NCBI GenBank assembly: GCA_900546635.1
Contig: URDS01000019.1
Span: forward strand, 1-32,937
Origin: an uncultured Eubacteriales bacterium
Lineage (GTDB): Bacteria; Bacillota; Clostridia; Oscillospirales; CAG-272
DNA length: 32,937 nt
Direction of reading: 5' to 3'
In this document: piece by piece, positions 1 to 7,065 of the stretch
How the letters are laid out: each line of letters opens with the position of its first letter
Position numbering within the stretch: the first letter of the stretch is position 1
Notes under the pieces: model-generated
What the model saw: only the letters and a program-made list of their open reading frames with translations
The model's database searches: none
What the model was told of the DNA's origin: nothing
Position numbers and translations under genes: made by a program

Positions 1-60
1 GGCACATGTCCGCCTTGTAAACGTATTTGATTTACGATTTTCACTTTTTTGACAGGCTGA
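1..60 (+). repeat. Composite palindromic repeat, copy 1 (cut by window edge)
   Basis: The window opens inside a palindrome: GG at 1-2, loop CACATGT at 3-9 and right arm CCGCCTTGTAAAC at 10-22. The same right arm closes the complete palindrome at 1797-1829, and a close variant lies at 31588-31622. An AT-rich spacer (23-50) and the box GACAGGCTGA (51-60) follow, then a terminator hairpin. The order palindrome, AT spacer, GACA-GCTGA box, hairpin is the same in the other two copies. The left arm lies outside the window. Confidence 0.65.
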
Positions 61-61
61 A

Positions 62-88
62 CTCCGGCATTTTGCCGGAGCTTTTTCT
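62..88 (+). terminator. Rho-independent terminator
   Basis: The arms CTCCGGC (62-68) and GCCGGAG (74-80) form a 7-bp GC-rich stem with a 5-base loop, followed by CTTTTTCT. It would end a plus-strand transcript entering from outside the window and directly follows the GACAGGCTGA box. Confidence 0.8.
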
Positions 89-191
89 ATAAGCAATTGA
101 TTTACAGACGAAAATTTTTAAAATTGTGCAAAACGCAAAAAAGTATTTGCAAAAATAATATTTTTTGTATAAACTTTTTACGATACTATGC

Positions 192-197
192 TATAAT
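192..197 (+). promoter_or_regulatory. Candidate -10 box of the solute-binding protein gene
   Basis: A perfect TATAAT lies 38 bases before the chosen ATG, in an AT-rich stretch. No convincing -35 hexamer sits at 16-18 bases, so the promoter is tentative. Confidence 0.35.
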
Positions 198-234
198 AAT
201 TTTGTACTTGAAATTTTTAGGGAGGGCTTTTCAT

Positions 235-1716
235 ATGAACACAAACAGAATTTTGGTCTGGATACTGGCAGTGGTTATGTGCATCGGCGTTTTTGTTTCC
301 TGCGGTACTTCGGAAGGCACTGATGGAACAAGCGGCGTCGCTACGGGTACGGGCGATGTGACGGAACCCGATTCGGAGGAAGAAGAAAAACTCGGCGTTC
401 CGGAAACTGCGGATTATGGAGGAGAGACCTTTAACATTTTGACCGCGGGCAACGTCGCGTATGAGGATTTTATATATGAGGAGGAATCTTCGCTTCCTTT
501 GGAAAATGCGCAGTATAAGCGTAAGAGCCTTGTCGAGCAAAACTACAATATCAGCATTTCTCAGACGACCAAAAAGGCGTATTCGAGCGGCGGCGGACCG
601 GGCTTTTTGCAGGTCAGCACCGATGTCAACGCGGGCGACTGCAATTTTGACCTCGCACTGATCGCGGGCTATGATGTGAGTGTTTTGGCTTACAGCAATT
701 TTCTCTATGACTTAAATTCGGTTCCGGGCATTGATTTGACCAAGAGTTGGTGGGATCAAAAAGCAAATGAGAGCCTTGAGGTCAAGGATGTCATGTTCTT
801 TACGACCGGTGAGATCACCATGTCCGATAACGACGCGGCTTTTGCCATTATGTTCAATAAAGCGCTGCATTCGGCGTATGATCTGGAAGATCCGTATCAG
901 CTTGTTTATGACAACAAATGGACTTTGGAGAAATTTGCCGAGCTTTGCAAAACCGTAACGGATGATTTGAATCAGGACGGCGTTATGGATCAGAATGACC
1001 GCTTCGGTCTGCTTGTTTGGGACGACTCGGTTGTGGGGATCGTAAATGCAGTCGGTGAGCAGTGCTGCACGATCGCCGAGGACGGCACAATTGAACTCAC
1101 ACTCTATAATGAAACGACGCTTGCGGGCTTGGAAAAATATTTTGCCGTTGCATATGATACGCAATACGCGTTTACATATCAGAGAAATATTAAATCCGCC
1201 AATGATATGTGGTTGAACGACCAGGGGTTGTTCTGGACAACAAATATGGGAAAAATGCCCAGCTTCCGTGAAATGGAGAGCGATTTCGGTATTCTGCCCT
1301 ATCCGAAACTGAATGAGCAGCAGGATGCGTATTATACGACGGTTGCGCCTTTCAATTCACAGTTTATTTGTGTGCCGCTGATTCAGAACGATCTCGACCG
1401 CACCGGTGTCATTACCGAGGCGCTCGCGTACTACGGACAGCAAATGGTTACGCCTGTTTATTATGATGTTAACCTGATCGGTCAGGGCACGCGCGATGAG
1501 GAATCCGCGGATATGCTGGATATTATCTTCGATTCGCTGGTATTTGACATCGGGTATTACTATCAGGTCGGCCCGTATAACAAGCAGTTGATCTATATGG
1601 TACGCGCTTTCAATACGAACTTTACCTCGATGTACGATACGTATAAAAATTCCGCGCAGGCGCTCCTGGATCTTATCAACGAATATTATCAGGTAGCCGT
1701 TTCCAACTGGCAGTAA
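235..1716 (+). CDS. Extracellular solute-binding lipoprotein (ABC sugar-type)
   Basis: This is a 493-residue exported lipoprotein. A hydrophobic signal peptide (residues 5-22) ends in the lipobox-like F-V-S-C, with the lipidated cysteine at residue 23, followed by a Ser/Thr/Gly/Glu-rich linker to about residue 55. The rest resembles family 1 carbohydrate-binding proteins of clostridial ABC importers, with an EF-hand-like calcium loop (DLNQDGVMDQND, about 244-255) that is common in that group. An in-frame ATG upstream at 97 extends the frame, but the ATG at 235 has the ribosome site GGGAGGG and begins the signal peptide, so I chose it. No permease or ATPase genes are adjacent, so it is an orphan here; partners may lie elsewhere. 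The substrate cannot be read from sequence. Confidence 0.85.
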   Translation: MNTNRILVWILAVVMCIGVFVSCGTSEGTDGTSGVATGTGDVTEPDSEEEEKLGVPETADYGGETFNILTAGNVAYEDFIYEEESSLPLENAQYKRKSLVEQNYNISISQTTKKAYSSGGGPGFLQVSTDVNAGDCNFDLALIAGYDVSVLAYSNFLYDLNSVPGIDLTKSWWDQKANESLEVKDVMFFTTGEITMSDNDAAFAIMFNKALHSAYDLEDPYQLVYDNKWTLEKFAELCKTVTDDLNQDGVMDQNDRFGLLVWDDSVVGIVNAVGEQCCTIAEDGTIELTLYNETTLAGLEKYFAVAYDTQYAFTYQRNIKSANDMWLNDQGLFWTTNMGKMPSFREMESDFGILPYPKLNEQQDAYYTTVAPFNSQFICVPLIQNDLDRTGVITEALAYYGQQMVTPVYYDVNLIGQGTRDEESADMLDIIFDSLVFDIGYYYQVGPYNKQLIYMVRAFNTNFTSMYDTYKNSAQALLDLINEYYQVAVSNWQ

Positions 1717-1729
1717 TAAAAAATCGCAG

Positions 1730-1756
1730 GGGGTGCAATTCTTAGAATTGCACCCC
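1730..1756. repeat. Palindrome GGGGTGCAATTC, copy 1
   Basis: GGGGTGCAATTC (1730-1741), TTA, then GAATTGCACCCC (1745-1756) form a 12-bp perfect stem just after the stop of the solute-binding protein. An identical palindrome with one more GC pair lies at 1997-2025. It could end transcription in either direction but has no T-run. On the minus strand it is the terminal hairpin of composite repeat copy 2. Confidence 0.75.
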
Positions 1757-1829
1757 TCAGCTTGTCATAAGGATAAGGATTGCGGATAAAAAATACGTTT
1801 ACAAGGCGGACATGCGCCGCCTTGTAAAC
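1757..1829 (-). repeat. Composite palindromic repeat, copy 2 (complete)
   Basis: Read on the minus strand: palindrome GTTTACAAGGCGG / CCGCCTTGTAAAC (1829-1797, 13 perfect pairs, loop CGCATGT), a 30-base AT-rich spacer, then GACAAGCTGA (1766-1757), leading into the hairpin at 1730-1756. Copies 1 and 3 have the same module order. The loop sequence is conserved, which a simple terminator would not require. Confidence 0.7.
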
Positions 1830-1964
1830 ACCTTACGGGCGTGCGAGTGCCGACCGTAGGGAGGCGCGACGGCGCAAATACGCTCCCCGAAGGAGGGCTC
1901 TCTTTGTGGCACAAGGACTCCCCCGTGCTACGCACGGTACTCCTCATGCCTATACACGCCTCAT
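1830..1964. other. Gene-free intergenic stretch between repeats
   Basis: I see no coding signal here. Small inverted repeats are present, for example CCGTGC-TAC-GCACGG near 1923-1937. The stretch lies between two copies of the same palindrome and may be the body of a small interspersed element. The remaining gap to the antiporter gene, 2026-2212, also has no gene; it carries an 11-base direct repeat ATATAGGCGTG at 2173-2183 and 2190-2200. Confidence 0.4.
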
Positions 1965-2025
1965 TGTCGGAAAACCTTGGTTTTTCGACAGCCTAAGGGG
2001 GTGCAATTCTTAGAATTGCACCCCC
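1965..2025 (+). repeat. GTCGGAAAA hairpin plus GGGGGTGCAATTC palindrome, copy 2
   Basis: TGTCGGAAAACC (1965-1976) can pair with GGTTTTTCGACA (1979-1990). The box GACAGCCTAA (1987-1996) leads into the palindrome GGGGGTGCAATTC-TTA-GAATTGCACCCCC (1997-2025), followed by TGTTTTT, so the unit could terminate plus-strand transcription. A related AAAA/TTTT-GAC hairpin precedes another strong stem-loop at 26463-26522. Confidence 0.65.
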
Positions 2026-2212
2026 TGTTTTTGGTGCGCGTAAATCACGCGGTGATTGTGCGATTTTGTGCACCGGGCGGCAGTTTGCGCTCGCTCCGGT
2101 ATGAAAGGCGTCGCGGACTGTCGGCTTTGTCGTTTCCCTGTTTTGCCTTTGGGTGAAACGGGAAATTTTTTCATATAGGCGTGTACGTGATATAGGCGTG
2201 AACGCGCGGTCT

Positions 2213-3454
2213 TTAGCTTGTCTGCTTGGGCTGCTTGGGATCGGAAAATTCTCCGGCCCATTCAAAGCCTTTTTTTGCGGCAACGACGGCGATGATTTCG
2301 TTGATAACCGCGGCGGCCGCAATGGTTCCCTGAATGATTTTGGCGCATTCCGGCGCAGAAGCGGTCAGAGCCGATACGGCAATTCCCGTAAATACCAGCG
2401 ACACGCCGGAATGCGGGAGCAGGGTGAGCCCCAGATATTTCTGCACGGAAACCGGCATACCCGTGGCTTTAGCTCCGAGCCGCGCGCCGAAGTATTTTCC
2501 AAAGCCGCGGGACAAAATGTAAACGGCGGTAAAGACTCCGGCGCCCAGTATCAGGTGATAATCCAGCGGCGCGCCCAGATTTAAAATGACAACAATCATC
2601 GAAATTCCGAGAAACGGATTAAAGGCTTTCATGATTTCATCCAGGCGTTCCTCGGAGATCATATTGGAAAAGACCGCCGAAAAAGCCATGCCCATCAGCA
2701 TGAAGTTTAAGATGGGCGAGGGCATCAGATAGGTGTTGCAGACAAATCCGAGCAGCGTGGTTGCGGCAATCATGGAAAAAAGAATCAAAAGGGTCGCCCC
2801 TTTGGATCGCGCCGGCTTTAGGAGCAGTCCCGCGGGAAATCCGACGATCGCACCGATGACGAGCGGCAGCAGCACCATGACGAAGATCATGTAAATCGGC
2901 AGACTACCGCCCGAAATATTCCGCCCGACAATGGCGATCGTGGTGAAAAAGACAACAACGCCGACCATATCATCCAAAGCGGCCATCGGAATCAGGGTTT
3001 TGGTAACCGGACCGCTTGTCTGAAATTCCCGCACGATCGAGAGGGCGGGCGCGGGCGCGGTTGCCAGCGCGATTCCGCCGAAGACAAACGCAAGGTAGAT
3101 CGGAATATCCATAAAAGCAAAAATGATGCCGAAAACGGCGGATACAACGATAAAGGTGCCGAGAGACTGCGTAAGGGTAGTGATAATCAGCGCTTTTCCG
3201 TACTGCTTCATGCGCCGCCATACCAGTTCCGTGCCGATCATCAGCCCGACGCCGCATTCAAGCACATGAATGATTGCGCCGTACCACGACGCTTCCAAAA
3301 GCGTGTTCGGCAGAATCGCAAAAGCATGCGGACCGAAGATCATTCCGGCAATGAGCCATCCGAGGATGGCGGGCAGTCTGCATTTCGCAACCAGTTTTCC
3401 GATGAAAAAAGCCAAAACAATGACAAGCAGCCATTGTAAAATCAAAACAGTCAT
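2213..3454 (-). CDS. CPA2-family cation/proton antiporter
   Basis: This 413-residue, very hydrophobic protein has about a dozen membrane segments and matches the Na+/H+ exchanger fold of the CPA2 (KefB/NapA-like) family. The Asp pair typical of the family core is visible in ALDDMVGVVV at about residues 160-170. There is no C-terminal TrkA-N/KTN domain, so it is the short form. It probably exchanges Na+ or K+ for protons across the membrane; the ion cannot be told from sequence. Its ATG overlaps the stop of the upstream TetR gene by four bases (ATGA), so the two are translationally coupled and probably co-regulated. The stop codon lies inside a GACAAGCTAAAGACCGCGC stretch that resembles repeat copy 3 near 31664. 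It is only distantly similar to the antiporter at 30325-31542. Confidence 0.88.
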   Translation of the reverse strand: MTVLILQWLLVIVLAFFIGKLVAKCRLPAILGWLIAGMIFGPHAFAILPNTLLEASWYGAIIHVLECGVGLMIGTELVWRRMKQYGKALIITTLTQSLGTFIVVSAVFGIIFAFMDIPIYLAFVFGGIALATAPAPALSIVREFQTSGPVTKTLIPMAALDDMVGVVVFFTTIAIVGRNISGGSLPIYMIFVMVLLPLVIGAIVGFPAGLLLKPARSKGATLLILFSMIAATTLLGFVCNTYLMPSPILNFMLMGMAFSAVFSNMISEERLDEIMKAFNPFLGISMIVVILNLGAPLDYHLILGAGVFTAVYILSRGFGKYFGARLGAKATGMPVSVQKYLGLTLLPHSGVSLVFTGIAVSALTASAPECAKIIQGTIAAAAVINEIIAVVAAKKGFEWAGEFSDPKQPKQTS

Positions 3455-4062
3455 ATTTTTTCCCTCTTTTCGGCAATGCCGTATATCATGTATTCAAACA
3501 GTTTGGAAAGGTTGTTTTCATGAACGGTTATTTTCTCAAAAAGTGACATGTCGCGGCAGGCGGGACTGCTGAAATAACCGTTGAACATATCCTGGAGAAA
3601 ACGGAAATAGGCGACGGCGTCTTTTTCGGTTATGCCGGGTCGGAGCGAAACTTTTGCAATGGCCTTTTTGTACAGATCCAAATTGAAAGCGTCGATTTCC
3701 TTTCGTTGTTCCGCGATTTGATTTTTCAACGCCGGCGGCGGCTGCAGCGTCGCTTCAAAGAACAGCCGTGCTTCAAGCGGGTGATTTTGAAAAAAACACA
3801 GCCGCGCTTTCATGTAGGTTTCCAAATCCGAATCCAGGTTTTGCTGCTTTAAATATGCGGTCAGTTTCGTTATACTTCTGTGGATGCAGAGAAGATAGAG
3901 TTCGTTTTTGCTGCTGAAGTTGTGGTAGAGCAACCCTTTGGAAATGCCTGTTTTGCAGATGTTGTTCAGGGTGGCGCCGGCATAGCCGTTTGCGCCAAAT
4001 TCCTCCATGGCCGCCTGTAAAATCCGTTCTTTTGTTTTCTCTGTTTTTTCTTTTTGGTTCAA
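3451..4062 (-). CDS. TetR/AcrR-family transcriptional regulator
   Basis: This 203-residue regulator has an N-terminal helix-turn-helix (about residues 8-55, KERILQAAMEEFGANGYAGA then ISKGLLYHNFSSK) typical of TetR proteins and a helical ligand-binding C-terminal part. I chose the TTG at 4062-4060 because a strong ribosome site (GGGAGG, 4077-4072) sits nine bases upstream. An upstream in-frame ATG at 4155 would add 31 residues, but its reading frame runs through the promoter. It overlaps the antiporter start by four bases. By family knowledge it probably represses its own operon and is released by an unknown ligand. Confidence 0.87.
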   Translation of the reverse strand: MNQKEKTEKTKERILQAAMEEFGANGYAGATLNNICKTGISKGLLYHNFSSKNELYLLCIHRSITKLTAYLKQQNLDSDLETYMKARLCFFQNHPLEARLFFEATLQPPPALKNQIAEQRKEIDAFNLDLYKKAIAKVSLRPGITEKDAVAYFRFLQDMFNGYFSSPACRDMSLFEKITVHENNLSKLFEYMIYGIAEKREKI

Positions 4063-4095
4063 ATGAAAATGCCTCCCTGTATATGCAATGTATGT

Positions 4096-4124
4096 AGTAT
4101 ATAAAAAATAGACCGAATAGTCAA
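4096..4124 (-). promoter_or_regulatory. Promoter of tetR-antiporter operon with possible operator
   Basis: On the minus strand, TTGACT (4124-4119), 17 bases, TATACT (4101-4096). The -35 box is embedded in the imperfect inverted repeat TTGAC-TATTCG-GTCTA, a plausible autoregulatory TetR operator. The operator role is inference. Confidence 0.7.
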
Positions 4125-4232
4125 TATCTTTCACACAACTGTCAATATTTTTCACATAAATTTTAAATTGAGGGTTGCGGTCCGCTTTGATTTCGGATTT
4201 GTGATTTCCCGGCGCATACTTGGAAAATCATC

Positions 4233-4261
4233 TTGACCTTTTGGACAAACTTCTGTATAAT
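4233..4261 (+). promoter_or_regulatory. Promoter of the M23-like gene
   Basis: TTGACC, 17 bases, TATAAT. It lies downstream of an in-frame ATG at 4220, which rules that ATG out as the start and supports 4295. Confidence 0.8.
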
Positions 4262-4294
4262 GTAAATTGTAAAAGAATGTCGCGGGAGGATGCC

Positions 4295-5914
4295 ATGAAA
4301 AATAAGTTTCTGATTGTGGTCCTGATTTTGGCGCTGTTTATACCGACGTATATCGGAATTTACAGCTATATTGACACCAAAAGAACGCCTGTCACGCCGG
4401 ACAGCGCGTCCGGTCTTATCATCAGCGATATTGCGGGGAAGACCTATGAAGAAACGATCGACAGCGACATTGCCGCGCTTTTGAGCCGGATAAATGCGAA
4501 TGCGATTCGGCTGCAGACGCCGCCCGAAACGCTGTCGGGCGCAAAGTATTTTAAGATGACCTATATCGAGGGCAAGCGTGAGACTGAGTACCGCTATTTC
4601 TTTGCGCTCAATACGAGCGCGGTGTATTATCTCGATCCGGACGGTGTGTCTTACCTTGTGAGCGAGGAGGATGCGGCCGCGTTTCTCGAAACCAAATATG
4701 CGCAGAGTCTGTATGCCGAAGCCTATCTGCCGCAGCTTGTAAACGGTGAAAATCAGATTGCGCCGCTTGAATACGTTTGGGCGTATGAGTCTGCCGGCGG
4801 CAATCCGGTCGGCGGAACGCTTACCGACTGCGCCGAGGGCAAGGTTACCTATACGAGCAAAAACGGACTTTTGCTTTCCTTTTCCAGAGAGCCGGCCACG
4901 TTTCGTGTGACGATCAAAAATCCGGACGGAACCGTGCTGTATTCCGGCGATTATGATGCGTTTGCGGGAGACGTTGACGTTCGTGCAAACCCGGTATTGA
5001 CGATCGAGGCGGAGGCCGAGTGGCTGGGCAATGAGGAACATATGTCAAGCGGAAAGGCAACCTATGCTTTTACATTGAACATCGAGGAGCAGACCGCGTT
5101 TTATCTCGGCGCGGACACCGTTCTGCCCGGCGGCTTTGTGGCCGTTACCGCGACGAACGTCTCCGATCCGTCTGCAATCGGCTTTAAGAGCGAGCCTGTT
5201 TTGTCGCACGGCGGCAAGGAAATCCGTCCGGTATTCTATGCGGATGGCAAGACCTGCCATGCGCTTCTGCCGACGACTTATGAGACGGAGGCCGGTACGT
5301 ATACGCTGACGTTCACGTACAGCGGCGTAAGCTATACGGCGGCGCTCAAGGTTGAGGAAAAGACGTTCAAGACCCAGTCCTATGATATTTCCAAGACGAC
5401 GGCCGAGGCGACGCGCACGGAGGCGACGCTTGCGTCCTTTGCAAAGCTGGTCACGGAGGTTGCATCCGGTGATTTCAGTAAGAAGTATTTTGACGGCCTT
5501 TTCGGAATGGGGATTGCCGAGGTCGGCTATAACGGCACCATTATGACCGGTTACGGTCTGAAGCGCAACATTACCGCGCTCGGAGAGAGTTACCGGCATG
5601 ACGGCGTAGATTATTATGCCAAGAGCGGTTCGGAAGTACTCGCCGTGAACGCGGGACGTGTGATTTACGTCGGCGCGTCCGAGTATGCGGGCGTGCTTGT
5701 CGCGGTCGATCACGGCTGGGGTCTCATCAGCTGGTATGCAAATCTCTCCGAGGCGACGGTGAAAGTCGGCGACATTGTGCAGAAAGACGATGTGTTGGCC
5801 AAGAGCGGTTCGACCGGCTTTACCAAGGGAAATTCGCTGCATGTCGGTCTTTCCGTATTCGATGTGCCGGTCTGCACATACGACCTCTGGGAGACGCCTT
5901 TGCAAATTTATTGA
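4295..5914 (+). CDS. Membrane-anchored M23 (LytM)-like protein with altered active site
   Basis: This 539-residue protein has one N-terminal membrane segment (residues 4-24), a long extracellular region with beta-rich, Ig-like character (about 130-390), and a C-terminal peptidase M23 domain (about 415-539). The zinc ligands are present: HxGxD at H435/D439, and the final His at H516. The two histidines that normally complete catalysis are missing: YAHL is YANL (N483) and HLH is SLH (S514). By analogy with degenerate LytM domains such as EnvC or SpoIIQ, it may bind wall material or activate or scaffold another hydrolase rather than cut peptidoglycan. The chosen ATG has GGGAGG five bases upstream. 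It is a single-gene unit with its own promoter and terminator. Confidence 0.85.
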   Translation: MKNKFLIVVLILALFIPTYIGIYSYIDTKRTPVTPDSASGLIISDIAGKTYEETIDSDIAALLSRINANAIRLQTPPETLSGAKYFKMTYIEGKRETEYRYFFALNTSAVYYLDPDGVSYLVSEEDAAAFLETKYAQSLYAEAYLPQLVNGENQIAPLEYVWAYESAGGNPVGGTLTDCAEGKVTYTSKNGLLLSFSREPATFRVTIKNPDGTVLYSGDYDAFAGDVDVRANPVLTIEAEAEWLGNEEHMSSGKATYAFTLNIEEQTAFYLGADTVLPGGFVAVTATNVSDPSAIGFKSEPVLSHGGKEIRPVFYADGKTCHALLPTTYETEAGTYTLTFTYSGVSYTAALKVEEKTFKTQSYDISKTTAEATRTEATLASFAKLVTEVASGDFSKKYFDGLFGMGIAEVGYNGTIMTGYGLKRNITALGESYRHDGVDYYAKSGSEVLAVNAGRVIYVGASEYAGVLVAVDHGWGLISWYANLSEATVKVGDIVQKDDVLAKSGSTGFTKGNSLHVGLSVFDVPVCTYDLWETPLQIY

Positions 5915-5948
5915 TTTTTTCGGCCGCCGTGCGCGGTCGGGTATAGTA

Positions 5949-5990
5949 AAAACGCCTTGTGCGGATTCAATCCGCACAAGGCGTTTTCTG
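5949..5990. terminator. Bidirectional terminator
   Basis: A near-perfect palindrome: AAAACGCCTTGTGCGGATT (5949-5967), C, and its complement (5969-5987), with A and T runs on the two sides. It serves both the M23-like gene and the convergent phosphatase gene. Confidence 0.92.
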
Positions 5991-6025
5991 CTTGCCGAAA
6001 GGCGATTTTCGTTGGAATTCCCGCT

Positions 6026-6817
6026 TCAGTCCGTATAGGGGATGTGCGGCACATGCTTTTTCACTTTATTTTTCAGATATTCAAAATTTTCGGCAGAATT
6101 TGCCGCGAGAATCGGCTGCGGCCGGGTGTAAATCGGCGCGTCGTAATCAACGGTGCCGATGAAACCGCCCGCCTCGGTCAGAATCAGCTGCGCCGCTGCA
6201 AAATCCCAGGGGAATACGCGGATCTCAAAGTATAATTCTCCGCGTCCGGCCGCTAAATAGCAGAGTTCCAGCGCGCATACGCCGAGCCGGCGGATGTCTC
6301 CGATGTCATAATAGATGTCCTGACACAAATCAAAGCAGGGCGGAGCGTATTCCTTTTTGTATAAGCTCCACGCCGTAAAGTAGCAGGCCTCGTTGAGCGG
6401 GCGCGCCGAGACGTGAATCGGGCGCCCGTTTTGATATGCGCCGCATCCGTGCTCGGCGCAAAACAGTTCGTCTGTATAGGGGTTGTAGACCACCCCGATG
6501 TAGGGCGCGCCCCGTTTGAGCAGCGCGACGGAAATTACGCTCAGCGGCATACCGCGCACAAAATTCGTCGTGCCGTCAATCGGATCGACTACCGCGGTGT
6601 ACTCGGCCTCAAGCGCGCCTGCCGACGCAGCTTCTTCTTCGCCGATAAAGCCGATGCCGGGAACGGCCTTTTCCAGCGCTTCTCTCAAAAATTTTTCGAC
6701 CGCCACGTCCATGTCGGTCACAAGGTTGACGGGACTGTCCTTGGTTTTGACCTCGAACCGATTGTTTTTCATCAAAACGGATGCGTCGATCACGATTTTT
6801 CTGATGGTTTCCAGCAT
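6026..6817 (-). CDS. Inositol-monophosphatase-family phosphatase (SuhB-like)
   Basis: This 263-residue cytosolic enzyme carries the metal-binding signatures of the family: GEEE (59-62), DPIDGTTNF (78-86) and PWDFAAAQ with D205 near the C-terminus. The family hydrolyses inositol monophosphate or related sugar phosphates (and 3'-phosphoadenylates in some members) with Mg2+; which substrate applies here is unclear. I chose the ATG at 6817 because GGAGG lies just upstream and the family alignment begins there; an upstream ATG at 6880 adds 21 residues with no ribosome site. The gene has its own promoter and is divergent from the radical SAM gene. Confidence 0.88.
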   Translation of the reverse strand: MLETIRKIVIDASVLMKNNRFEVKTKDSPVNLVTDMDVAVEKFLREALEKAVPGIGFIGEEEAASAGALEAEYTAVVDPIDGTTNFVRGMPLSVISVALLKRGAPYIGVVYNPYTDELFCAEHGCGAYQNGRPIHVSARPLNEACYFTAWSLYKKEYAPPCFDLCQDIYYDIGDIRRLGVCALELCYLAAGRGELYFEIRVFPWDFAAAQLILTEAGGFIGTVDYDAPIYTRPQPILAANSAENFEYLKNKVKKHVPHIPYTD

Positions 6818-6868
6818 GATTTTCCTCCGTGCCGCCGCTTTGCCGCGGCTTTGTTTTGCATTGCGCCT

Positions 6869-6897
6869 ATTGTAGCACAATTTGCCTTTTCTGTAAA
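6869..6897 (-). promoter_or_regulatory. Promoter of the IMPase-family gene
   Basis: On the minus strand, TTTACA (6897-6892), 17 bases, TACAAT (6874-6869), about 50 bases before the start codon. Confidence 0.7.
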
Positions 6898-6923
6898 TAT
6901 ATTTTTCACCGTGCTTTTTTCGC

Positions 6924-6952
6924 TTGACTTGCAGACTTGCCCCTTATATAAT
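6924..6952 (+). promoter_or_regulatory. Promoter of the radical SAM-GH43 operon
   Basis: TTGACT, 17 bases, TATAAT: near consensus. It leaves an untranslated leader of about 105 bases before the ATG at 7066. Confidence 0.8.
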
Positions 6953-7065
6953 ATAAAGTAATATGTATGCAGAACTGCGGGGCGCGCCATGCGGCCGAAG
7001 CGTCGCCGGGAAATGCGGTTTTCGGCCGCGGACTGTATGGCGGCGTGTGCCCGAAAGGAGAAAAA

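Noticed and set aside
1..2025. Possible CRISPR array from repeated palindromes
   Set aside because: Copies are not evenly spaced, there are no spacers of constant length, and no cas genes are present.
4163..5977. Two long minus-strand frames (292 and 310 residues)
   Set aside because: They lie entirely opposite the M23-like gene, whose domains, promoter and ribosome site are clear; no family similarity is visible.
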